Source: a virus
Reading direction: 5' to 3' (one strand)
Length of the DNA stretch: 32,235 nucleotides
Virus record (IMG/VR): IMGVR_UViG_3300025809_000068
Span: 1 to 32,235 of that record
The translations under genes and the position numbers were made by a program. The notes under the pieces were generated by a model. That model saw nothing but the letters and a program-made list of their open reading frames with translations. It had not been told where the DNA came from and ran no database searches. Of this stretch, positions 24,480 to 30,093 are shown piece by piece. Within the stretch, counting starts at the first letter, position 1. Every line of letters starts with the position of its first letter.

Positions 24480-24831
24480 GTTTTTCTCTTTGAATCTCCA
24501 CCCAGCGCATCTGCTTTTTAGCTGTTCCAAGCCCAGGGTCTTTGCCGTAAATTGAGTGCAATTTTAAATGATGAGTATGGCACAGAGTAACTGTGTCGTC
24601 ATATAGCTCAGCATGATGCTCTTCTATAAAGTCATCCCGAAGTGACTGAATGTACTCAGGATTGTGTTTGTTCTTTGTTAACCATTGATTCAACAAAGGA
24701 GTTAAACTGTAAAAGTGGTGAAAGTCTAACTGCTCTGTTTCGCCACAAATCTCACAAGAGGAACCCTTTGCATACTTGGACTTTGCCTTATCTCGTACAT
24801 ATTTTACTACATCGCGTTTTAGCTTAGGCAT
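24466..24831 (-). CDS. HNH endonuclease, packaging-associated
   Basis: 121 residues. C26 and C29 (CEIC), H38/H39 (DFHHFYSL), and the late cluster C84, H87, H88, H92 (TLCHTHHLKLH) give the HNH beta-beta-alpha-metal site with a structural zinc. The basic N-terminus could hold DNA. HNH proteins next to terminase and portal are common and in HK97-like systems are needed for terminase cutting during packaging. It is the first gene after P3, with AAAGGAAA before the ATG. A free-standing homing role is less likely because it is integrated in the operon with overlapping ends. Confidence 0.88.
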   Translation of the reverse strand: MPKLKRDVVKYVRDKAKSKYAKGSSCEICGETEQLDFHHFYSLTPLLNQWLTKNKHNPEYIQSLRDDFIEEHHAELYDDTVTLCHTHHLKLHSIYGKDPGLGTAKKQMRWVEIQREKHGLV

Positions 24832-24864
24832 TTTCCTTTGGTTCCTCGATTTTTCATTTAAAGA

Positions 24865-24893
24865 ATTATATCGGCTTTGGGGTGACTTGTCAA
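24865..24893 (-). promoter_or_regulatory. Promoter P3, perfect sigma70 consensus
   Basis: Minus strand TTGACA (24893-24888), 17-nt spacer AGTCACCCCAAAGCCGA, TATAAT (24870-24865). The predicted start near 24858 gives a leader of about 27 nt for the HNH, portal and capsid unit. It lies in the 85-nt gap after the large terminase; I see no terminator hairpin before it. Confidence 0.88.
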
Positions 24894-24916
24894 TAACTAT
24901 TTTTGAGTAGGTATCG

Positions 24917-26221
24917 CTAGAAGGACACTTGTGAGGTTTGGAATGAATAAAGTGCGTAGCGAAGACCGTCTGCCATGTGCGAAGCCATGTTGTGCTTCGG
25001 TTTTTCTCTTATTAGATTTGGGTTAGGATCCCATTGATAAGAGTCTAGACATATGAGCGATTGTTTACACTCCTGGTCCACATAAAGTTTATCATTATCA
25101 ATAATTGCAGACACATGACCAATGCCATCCAGTACAGACTTCTTCGCGTTAATAGTACTAATATCATAGTTCTGCGCTAAGTCAAAACGAGTTTGCTGTG
25201 CTGCGGAATCAATATAGATATAGTCTATATCCCATTTGTTAATGAGTTTTTGTATCTCTTCTGCGTGCTGTTCTGTAGTGCGCTCATTATTCATATACTC
25301 ATCCACTAGATAGTATTTGTCATCATCCCAGTCATAGGCAATTACACACATTGCTGTTGGATCTTTGAAACCTACGTCCAACCCCGCAAAGACGTCCATC
25401 TTACTAGTATCAAACTGAGACAGGTCTTTCACCTGTGTCTCAAAGTTAAACTTCCAGATCTGTCCTTCATAAGTATTAAAGTCAGCTTCGTACTCTTGCT
25501 TAAACTCAGCCTCTGACATAGACTTACGCGCTTCTGAAATATCAGACTCAGACATACGAGGGTTGTCTCGATAAGTTGCTCTTATTGATGCCCATTCTGG
25601 GAAGTCGTCAGAAAAGCCTCTGTAGAAGAACTCAGAGAACCAGTTGTTACGACCCCGTGGTGTGGAAATAAAGATTGCTTTGGAGTTTGGCTTGTCCAGA
25701 GTAGGACGAAGTGCAACGTTGAAGGCGTCCTTGCCGTCAGCGAGTGCGGCCTCATCAAAGATGATAAGGTCATAAGATCTACCTACACAAGAATCGACCT
25801 GATTAACAGAACCCATTCTTACAGTAGATCCATTAGAGATTTCGATAACTTTATCCTTGGCGTTATCTTTTGTAACCTCTAAATCAAAATGTTTAATTAG
25901 ATTTCTCTGTAGATCGAAAGAGATCTGAGACAAAGAGTAGTTGGGGGACATTATTAGAATGTTGGAGCCAGGTACCAAAGACACGAGCTGTCCAATGATA
26001 TTGGCTATGTAGGTTTTACCCTGTCTGCGCGAGACTGCGGCAGAGACAAAACGATACTTTGGATCGTTAATCGCATTGATAATTGCTATCTGCGATGGTA
26101 AGGGAGTGACATTCAATAGCTCCAGGTACGGAGCTATTGGAAGTTTTAGAAACTTTGTCTCAGATCTTAATTCAACTATTTCGTCAGAGATAATATCTCT
26201 GCGGCTTACTTCTACTGCCAT
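24917..26221 (-). CDS. terL: Terminase large subunit
   Basis: 434 residues with both motor and nuclease parts. Walker A-type SRRQGKT at 64-70, Walker B LIIFDE at 152-157 (D156, E157), and coupling motif FISTP at 184-188 form the ATPase. The RuvC/RNase H-like nuclease shows D282 (GLDVG), D338 (YIDSA) and D418 (HMADGLRYA). It pumps DNA into the prohead and cuts it. The start follows the stop of a 44-residue gene by one base with only a weak site, so translation is probably coupled. The gene is separated from the small subunit by about 2.9 kb of small genes. Confidence 0.96.
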   Translation of the reverse strand: MAVEVSRRDIISDEIVELRSETKFLKLPIAPYLELLNVTPLPSQIAIINAINDPKYRFVSAAVSRRQGKTYIANIIGQLVSLVPGSNILIMSPNYSLSQISFDLQRNLIKHFDLEVTKDNAKDKVIEISNGSTVRMGSVNQVDSCVGRSYDLIIFDEAALADGKDAFNVALRPTLDKPNSKAIFISTPRGRNNWFSEFFYRGFSDDFPEWASIRATYRDNPRMSESDISEARKSMSEAEFKQEYEADFNTYEGQIWKFNFETQVKDLSQFDTSKMDVFAGLDVGFKDPTAMCVIAYDWDDDKYYLVDEYMNNERTTEQHAEEIQKLINKWDIDYIYIDSAAQQTRFDLAQNYDISTINAKKSVLDGIGHVSAIIDNDKLYVDQECKQSLICLDSYQWDPNPNLIREKPKHNMASHMADGLRYALYSFQTSQVSF

Positions 26222-26222
26222 A

Positions 26223-26357
26223 TTAATCTTCTTTTATGATTGACCAGATTCCCCAAGCTAAACCAGCCCAGGCTAATAGATTTCCAAACAGTAGAACTGC
26301 TGTGGAAACACCTATAAGTATTAATGCATCTTTTTTCTTTAGTAATTTATGCAACAT
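26223..26357 (-). CDS. 44-residue single-pass membrane protein
   Basis: A short ORF reading MLHKLLKKKD, then one hydrophobic segment (about 11-41, ALILIGVSTAVLLFGNLL then AWAGLAWGIWSII), then KED and TAA. AGAGAGG lies 8 nt before the ATG. It overlaps the DUF1353 gene by 11 nt and ends one base before the terL start, so it fills a gap that otherwise would be empty and looks co-translated with both. A basic N-terminus followed by one helix suggests an inner-membrane protein with the N-terminus inside. A small lysis or exclusion role is possible; no family is recognised. Confidence 0.78.
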   Translation of the reverse strand: MLHKLLKKKDALILIGVSTAVLLFGNLLAWAGLAWGIWSIIKED

Positions 26358-26925
26358 GAGTGCCTCTCTTTTTATGTCCGTTCCAAGCTACAAATCCTGC
26401 TAAACGTAAAGACCAGTATGCGAGGTAGTTAAGAACTCGAAAACCATTAACTTCGATACAGATGTCTCGGAAGATTCCATCCATAAACTTCTGATCATGA
26501 TAACCGATATCGCTTCCATCTTTCTTCATAAGAGTTGCATACTTGTACCCATAATCGTGCACTAGGCCACCCATAAGCAGTACTCCTACTGGTGATAAGA
26601 AAGTTGCGAGAAACTTAGGAACAGATGCTCCATCAAACTCAAACCCCGCAGGAATCTTATATTCTACATCATTCAGAGTATAGTTAAAATCTTGTTCGAT
26701 TTTCCACTTACGTGTACCGAGTAACCACATTAGGATACCTTTCCAAAAACCTTTATCTTTTGTTTTGATCGGTAAAGGTGACATAACTGGCATAAACTTA
26801 TATTTAAATCCTACCAGTGTTTCTTCTTTTTTATCTACTTTGTTTACTATAAAACCAATGAGTACCAGTACTGCGAGTACTGTCCACTGCCAAAAAGTCA
26901 TTGCTAAATCAAGTAACATTTCCAT
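26347..26925 (-). CDS. DUF1353-family protein with N-terminal membrane anchor
   Basis: 192 residues. One membrane helix at about 8-28 (MTFWQWTVLAVLVLIGFIV), a linker, then the DUF1353 domain with IPAGFEFDGASVPKFL near 91-106 and LVHDYGYKY near 121-129. DUF1353 is common in phages and its function is not established; the FDGASVP and HDY motifs may form a metal or catalytic site. The start overlaps the EF-hand gene stop by one base (TAATG). Membrane anchoring and position among lysis-like membrane genes suggest an envelope role, which is inference. Confidence 0.8.
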   Translation of the reverse strand: MEMLLDLAMTFWQWTVLAVLVLIGFIVNKVDKKEETLVGFKYKFMPVMSPLPIKTKDKGFWKGILMWLLGTRKWKIEQDFNYTLNDVEYKIPAGFEFDGASVPKFLATFLSPVGVLLMGGLVHDYGYKYATLMKKDGSDIGYHDQKFMDGIFRDICIEVNGFRVLNYLAYWSLRLAGFVAWNGHKKRGTHVA

Positions 26926-27242
26926 TATTTCTTCCCTGCATATGCGTTGGCTCCAAAGAATGCTGAAACCAGGGCTGCGATAGCTACAAAGTAAGTGGGA
27001 GCAATATCACCGATTATTTTAGCGGCGCTATCTAATCCGAATAATGATGTGCAGAATATGCCGAAAGGATAAAGTAGCATTCCTGATAAGGAAAACCATG
27101 TCATCTTTCGCATTGCATCACGCTGTGCATCTTGGTCTTCAAGTTCTTTGCGCTTGAATTCCATATACATTTGTTGTTCGGCGTCGGAAACTTCTCCGTC
27201 CCCATTAGTGTCTGCGGGATGAAAATTCTTGTCGTCTACCAT
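26925..27242 (-). CDS. Membrane protein with one EF-hand loop, holin candidate
   Basis: 105 residues. D11-N13-D15-G16-V18-E22 (DTNGDGEVSDAE) is a complete canonical 12-residue EF-hand calcium loop at the N-terminus. A charged helix (about 23-48) follows, then two hydrophobic segments (near 49-70 and 84-102), ending AYAGKK. Two helices, small size and company of other membrane genes fit a class II holin-like protein, but no holin family is recognised. It overlaps its upstream neighbour by 7 nt and the next by one. A calcium-gated membrane protein would be unusual in a phage. Confidence 0.7.
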   Translation of the reverse strand: MVDDKNFHPADTNGDGEVSDAEQQMYMEFKRKELEDQDAQRDAMRKMTWFSLSGMLLYPFGIFCTSLFGLDSAAKIIGDIAPTYFVAIAALVSAFFGANAYAGKK

Positions 27243-27541
27243 TTTACTTTATCCGCCCAATATGCTGCTGACATTTTGCCTTTAGCGATATTCTTAGCGT
27301 GTCGTGCTTTGAAACTTTTACGCTTTGCTTTTGCTGCTGCAGATTCTCCAGCCTTCGGCTTCCCTGCCGTTTTAGCTCCTTGCTGGCCGAAACGAATCGT
27401 TTTTACTTTACCGCCAGATTTAGCTACTACGATATGAGACTTCTTAGCATGGCCTGGAGTACGTTTTGGTTTGTTATAACCGCTAACGCCTGCCCGTTTC
27501 AGTCTTGAGTCTTTTTTCTTCGCTTTTCGCTTTGCTGGCAT
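27236..27541 (-). CDS. Basic conserved phage protein (DUF6321-like)
   Basis: 101 residues, very rich in Lys and Arg. Characteristic segments are RLKRAGVSGYNKPKRTPGH, IRFGQQGAKTAG and FKARHAKNIAKGKMSAAYWA, a combination I recognise from many marine phages and believe belongs to DUF6321 (name from memory). There is no membrane segment or signal peptide. Its charge suggests DNA binding, either in packaging or as an internal virion protein. It lies in a run of small basic genes between the terminase genes. Confidence 0.7.
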   Translation of the reverse strand: MPAKRKAKKKDSRLKRAGVSGYNKPKRTPGHAKKSHIVVAKSGGKVKTIRFGQQGAKTAGKPKAGESAAAKAKRKSFKARHAKNIAKGKMSAAYWADKVKW

Positions 27542-27546
27542 AAAGA

Positions 27547-27738
27547 TTACTCCTTGTCTTGCTTGCCGGAATCGACGACACCTTTGACGTCTTGTCCGAC
27601 TGCTACTGTAATATCTGCTACTGTGTTGCCTACTCCGCTTAGAGTATTGTTTACCATGGCCTGCGTGCCGTCAATGGCTGCATTCATGGTTCCACAAGCT
27701 CCGAGTAGTAGTGCAGATACTATAACTAAATACTTCAT
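27547..27738 (-). CDS. Small lipoprotein
   Basis: 63 residues with a lipoprotein signal: MKYLVIVSALLLGAC, a classic lipobox (LGAC) with C15 as the lipidated residue. The mature 49 residues are Ala/Val/Gly-rich with helical periodicity (TVADITVAVGQDVKGVV) and end in a charged tail. GGAGAAACAG precedes the ATG. Size and lipidation fit an outer-membrane spanin subunit or a superinfection-exclusion lipoprotein; it lacks the proline-rich stretch common in Rz1. The 85-nt gap upstream holds no clear signal apart from a weak stem. Confidence 0.75.
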   Translation of the reverse strand: MKYLVIVSALLLGACGTMNAAIDGTQAMVNNTLSGVGNTVADITVAVGQDVKGVVDSGKQDKE

Positions 27739-27823
27739 CTGTTTCTCCGTATTGTCCTGCCCTTGGTAAAAAATGTGTCCGATATATCAGGAAAGGGCCT
27801 AGCAAAGAGTGCCACTTGACACC

Positions 27824-28096
27824 CTATTTCTTTCTTCGCTTCATAGTAGCTTTACGCTTCTTTTTCACGAATGTTTTTACCATAGTGGGTTTACCACCAG
27901 GGTTGCCTGCTTTTCTTTTTCTTCTAATAGCAGACTTTTTCTGTGCTGCAGTCATACGAGCTGCTTTTGCTTTGGGCACACACTTCGGGTACTTGCTGCT
28001 TTTTGCTTTGCCTCTACCACACTTAGCGTAACCTCCGCCCTTCTTTGGACGGGAGATGTCTACCCATTCTTCTTTGAACCATTTCTTGAGACTCAT
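27824..28096 (-). CDS. Basic Cys-containing phage protein (DUF5872-like)
   Basis: 90 residues, highly basic. WVDISRPKKGGGYAKCGRGK, then YPKCVPKAKAARMTAAQKKS, then RRKRKAGNPGGKP form a pattern I know from many marine phages (DUF5872 from memory). C26 and C39 might bind a metal or form a disulfide. The C-terminal 20 residues are almost all Lys/Arg. The start overlaps the previous gene by 4 nt (ATGA). A DNA-associated or virion role is inferred from charge and location near terminase. Confidence 0.68.
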   Translation of the reverse strand: MSLKKWFKEEWVDISRPKKGGGYAKCGRGKAKSSKYPKCVPKAKAARMTAAQKKSAIRRKRKAGNPGGKPTMVKTFVKKKRKATMKRRKK

Positions 28097-28281
28097 TTCT
28101 TGACCCCCATTCGGTACTTACCACCTCTTCGCTTATACTCTTTTACTAGGAAGGCATTTGCATATGCGGAAGGGTATACTTTAAACTTTCGTTTTACTGT
28201 AGCTTTTACAGAGGCATAGAGTCTTTTATTTGTCGGTACCGGCTTTTTCTTTGCCGTCTTCCTTCTTTTCTTTGCTGCCAT
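28093..28281 (-). CDS. Small basic protein with YPSAYAN motif
   Basis: 62 residues: 16 Lys and 7 Arg against one Glu. Central motif FKVYPSAYANAFLVKEYKRRGG recurs in small marine phage proteins in my memory (given here as YPSAYANAF, VKEYKRRGG). AGGAGATTTTAG before the ATG supports the start even though it lies 56 nt inside the upstream gene. The fold is unknown; nucleic acid binding is likely from charge alone. Confidence 0.7.
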   Translation of the reverse strand: MAAKKRRKTAKKKPVPTNKRLYASVKATVKRKFKVYPSAYANAFLVKEYKRRGGKYRMGVKK

Positions 28282-28408
28282 CTAAAATCTCCTCTACTGG
28301 AGGAACCCAGCCAGCGGCTTTTTTGGCCTCTTCTTCTGTAGCATGCTTAGTAGTCTTTCCATTATTATCAATAAGCACCCAGCGTCCGCGTCTTTCTGAA
28401 ATTTCCAT
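28226..28408 (-). CDS. Small hypothetical charged protein
   Basis: 60 residues from ATG 28408 (MEISERRGRWVLIDNNG); the longer frame upstream runs through the 25-residue gene and lacks support. GAGAGG lies 9 nt upstream. Residues 7-40 (GRWVLIDNNGKTTKHATEEEAKKAAGWV) look like a tiny strand-helix domain, here quoted by its ends GRWVLIDNNG and AKKAAGWVPP. The last 18 residues are a Lys/Glu/Asp tail that overlaps the next gene by 56 nt in another frame. I do not recognise a function. Confidence 0.62.
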   Translation of the reverse strand: MEISERRGRWVLIDNNGKTTKHATEEEAKKAAGWVPPVEEILDGSKEKKEDGKEKAGTDK

Positions 28409-28409
28409 A

Positions 28410-28487
28410 TTACTTGCCTCTCTTCTTCGGCTTCTTCTTTTTTGGTCGACCGACTGTTGATCCGTATGTTCCTTTACCTTTTGGCAT
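28410..28487 (-). CDS. 25-residue basic microprotein (MPKGKGTYGS type)
   Basis: Reads MPKGKGTYGSTVGRPKKKK then PKKRGK and TAA: 9 Lys and 2 Arg in 25 residues. TAGGAG lies 8 nt before the ATG, and the stop is adjacent to the next start. The opening MPKGKGTYGS is one I recall as widespread in marine phages, which supports it as a real gene. An internal virion or DNA-associated peptide is possible; the function is unknown. Confidence 0.72.
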   Translation of the reverse strand: MPKGKGTYGSTVGRPKKKKPKKRGK

Positions 28488-28497
28488 AGACTTTCTC

Positions 28498-28926
28498 CTA
28501 TGAGGCTAATCCTACGATTAACCATACTAGAGCGGGTACCAATATTGTGATACCGGCTACTACTTTTATCCATAGTAGGATGAATTCCATTTGTTTTGCT
28601 TTACGCTGCTTTTCTTCTCGAATCGCTTTTTCTCTAGCTCTTTTTGCATTGGACTGAAACTGGAGCCACGCATCCCAGATTCCTGGGTCGCCTGCATAAA
28701 TCATATGCTCTCGTAGCCATTCTTCTTGCTTTCTAAGTTTCTGTAACTCCATGAAAGCTGAGAGTTCTTCTTTGTTGCCGTGAGCGTTCGACTTCTTCGC
28801 TACAACAGACTTATTATCAAAATATCTTGTAGCTTCTTCTCCAACTTCAAAGATTTCTTTTCCGTTGCTAAGAGCTTGCTTGATGACCGAAAACGCAGCA
28901 TTTGCTGCGGCTATTTCGGCTAACAT
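28498..28926 (-). CDS. Hypothetical C-tail-anchored membrane protein
   Basis: 142 residues. The N-terminal helix (IAAANAAFSVIKQALSNGK) leads to a charged helical body with LRKQEEWLREHMIYAGDPGIWDAW (near 64-87, quoted by key parts LREHMIYAGDPGIWDAW). A strongly basic helix (AKRAREKAIREEKQRKAK) precedes one hydrophobic segment at about 114-139. This gives a cytoplasmic coiled-coil protein held at the inner membrane by its C-terminus. The family is familiar from marine phages but has no known function. It overlaps the holin-like gene by one base. Confidence 0.65.
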   Translation of the reverse strand: MLAEIAAANAAFSVIKQALSNGKEIFEVGEEATRYFDNKSVVAKKSNAHGNKEELSAFMELQKLRKQEEWLREHMIYAGDPGIWDAWLQFQSNAKRAREKAIREEKQRKAKQMEFILLWIKVVAGITILVPALVWLIVGLAS

Positions 28927-29132
28927 TATATTTTAGTAAGAAGGGTGACCAGAACACCCGCTAGGAACATTATCATAGTTCCACCCATAGTTAGCATTCT
29001 AGACTCAATACGCATGAGTCCTGTTTCCATATCTTCGAGTCTTTGAAAACAAGTTTTCCAACGCTCTTCACACTGAACTTCATGAGCGTACATCTTCTTT
29101 TCAATTTCAGTTATTCGATCAATCTGTTCCAT
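28926..29132 (-). CDS. Coiled-coil plus C-terminal helix protein, XhlA/holin-like
   Basis: 68 residues: an amphipathic coiled coil (1-45, with two cysteines C21 and C28) then one membrane helix (46-66, MLTMGGTMIMFLAGVLVTLL). The layout matches the XhlA haemolysin family, whose members support holin action at the inner membrane. It overlaps terS by 14 nt and the next gene by one, so it is co-transcribed from P4. Holin assignment is by architecture only. Confidence 0.62.
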   Translation of the reverse strand: MEQIDRITEIEKKMYAHEVQCEERWKTCFQRLEDMETGLMRIESRMLTMGGTMIMFLAGVLVTLLTKI

Positions 29133-29580
29133 TGAGTAGTTTATCCATTAGCTTACCATAATTACCTTGACCGAATGGAACAGCTTCATTAATCTGTACA
29201 TTAGTCTGGTTTTTGATATTGCTACCTTCTGCTTTAGCGAGGTCGGCTTGTGCCTTGATCTCGTCTATACGCATTTTATGTGCCATTTGTAATAGATCTG
29301 CTAAGTCTTTGCTAGAGTATACGCCAGATTCCTGGGCTTCTTCTAACTTAGATGCGATCATCTCGTCTAACAGGGAACCAATGTTGTTCTTGTTACGGTA
29401 GCCCATGTCCAAGTACACTGTGTCAATGTACTTCTTTACTTCGCGTGTATTTAACGCATCAACTACTCGCTGTTCGGGTACTTGAAGATATTCGCATACT
29501 GCCCGAATATTTCCGTATTGAAGATAACTATTCGCTATCTCCAGTCCCTCAGGACTAATTGTAGTTAATTCTTTTGCCAT
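29119..29580 (-). CDS. terS: Terminase small subunit
   Basis: 153 residues. The N-terminal part (about 10-45) reads as a helix-turn-helix, EIANSYLQYGNIRAVCEYL followed by VPEQRVVDAL, which would bind the packaging site. Helical oligomerisation segments follow (SLLDEMIASKLEEAQ, DLADLLQMAHKMRIDEIKAQ), and a polar C-terminus that may contact the large subunit. The ATG lies only 7 nt after the P4 -10 hexamer and has no ribosome binding site, so the message is probably leaderless. Assignment rests on pattern and on being the first gene before a terminase block; sequence divergence in this family is high. Confidence 0.75.
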   Translation of the reverse strand: MAKELTTISPEGLEIANSYLQYGNIRAVCEYLQVPEQRVVDALNTREVKKYIDTVYLDMGYRNKNNIGSLLDEMIASKLEEAQESGVYSSKDLADLLQMAHKMRIDEIKAQADLAKAEGSNIKNQTNVQINEAVPFGQGNYGKLMDKLLNGTD

Positions 29581-29587
29581 GGTTCAA

Positions 29588-29616
29588 ATTATACTCAGTT
29601 AGGGTTGTTTTGTCAA
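29588..29616 (-). promoter_or_regulatory. Promoter P4, perfect sigma70 consensus
   Basis: Minus strand TTGACA (29616-29611), 17-nt spacer AAACAACCCTAACTGAG, TATAAT (29593-29588), with an A-rich tract upstream. The predicted start falls at or next to the terS ATG (29580). It lies in the 53-nt gap after the coiled-coil membrane protein gene. Confidence 0.88.
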
Positions 29617-29633
29617 GAGATTTTTTTCTCAGG

Positions 29634-30092
29634 TTAATCAGAGAGTGGATTATCTAGGGCTCTCTGTAGTTTCTTTTCTAGTCGATCTTCCAGATCTTCC
29701 ATGTCTTGTTCCGAGTCTGCTTTCATAGCGTCGCGCTTAGTTTCAAAGCGTTCGCTTGCTTTATCTATCATATCTCGTACTTCGGTTTCCATAGCACGTA
29801 CTTTATCTTCCGCGCGATCTGCTTGCTTCTCGATTGAAAGTATATCATCTCTCAACCCAGATTTAATGTCTCGTGTGTATTCAATAGCATCGTCGAGCTT
29901 TTGCTCTATTTGAAGGTTTCGTGCTGCGATAGCATCTGTGTCGATATTCTGGACGATTTCTTTCATGTCCATATAATCTGCGTAAAATTCAAAGCCTGCC
30001 CATGCTGCACCACCAAGTGTGGAAAGTGCTGTAAGCATAACCATCATTCTGCCGCCTTTAAACGTCATACCTCCAAATTCAAACTCTGCCAT
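29634..30092 (-). CDS. N-anchored coiled-coil membrane protein (i-spanin-like topology)
   Basis: 152 residues. A short head (FEFGGMTFKGG), one membrane helix at about 16-36, then a long charged coiled coil (45-145) rich in Asp, Glu, Lys and Arg, ending ALDNPLSD. AGAGGAG lies 5 nt before the ATG, a strong site, one base after the previous stop. The topology is that of an inner-membrane spanin (Rz-like), but related sequences in marine phages are usually left unnamed. It closes the exported-protein cassette just before P4. Alternative roles include an envelope scaffold. Confidence 0.68.
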   Translation of the reverse strand: MAEFEFGGMTFKGGRMMVMLTALSTLGGAAWAGFEFYADYMDMKEIVQNIDTDAIAARNLQIEQKLDDAIEYTRDIKSGLRDDILSIEKQADRAEDKVRAMETEVRDMIDKASERFETKRDAMKADSEQDMEDLEDRLEKKLQRALDNPLSD

Positions 30093-30093
30093 G

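Noticed and set aside
24466-24831. HNH gene as a selfish homing endonuclease
   Set aside because: It has its own promoter, overlaps the portal gene and sits in the usual packaging location, which fits a terminase partner better.
27807-27824. Weak stem (GGGTGTC with GGCACTC) after the 90-residue gene
   Set aside because: The stem needs two G-U pairs and is followed by only three T residues, so a terminator call is not justified.
28409-28573. Longer start for the 60-residue protein
   Set aside because: The added 55 residues run through the 25-residue gene in another frame; the internal ATG at 28408 has a good ribosome binding site.
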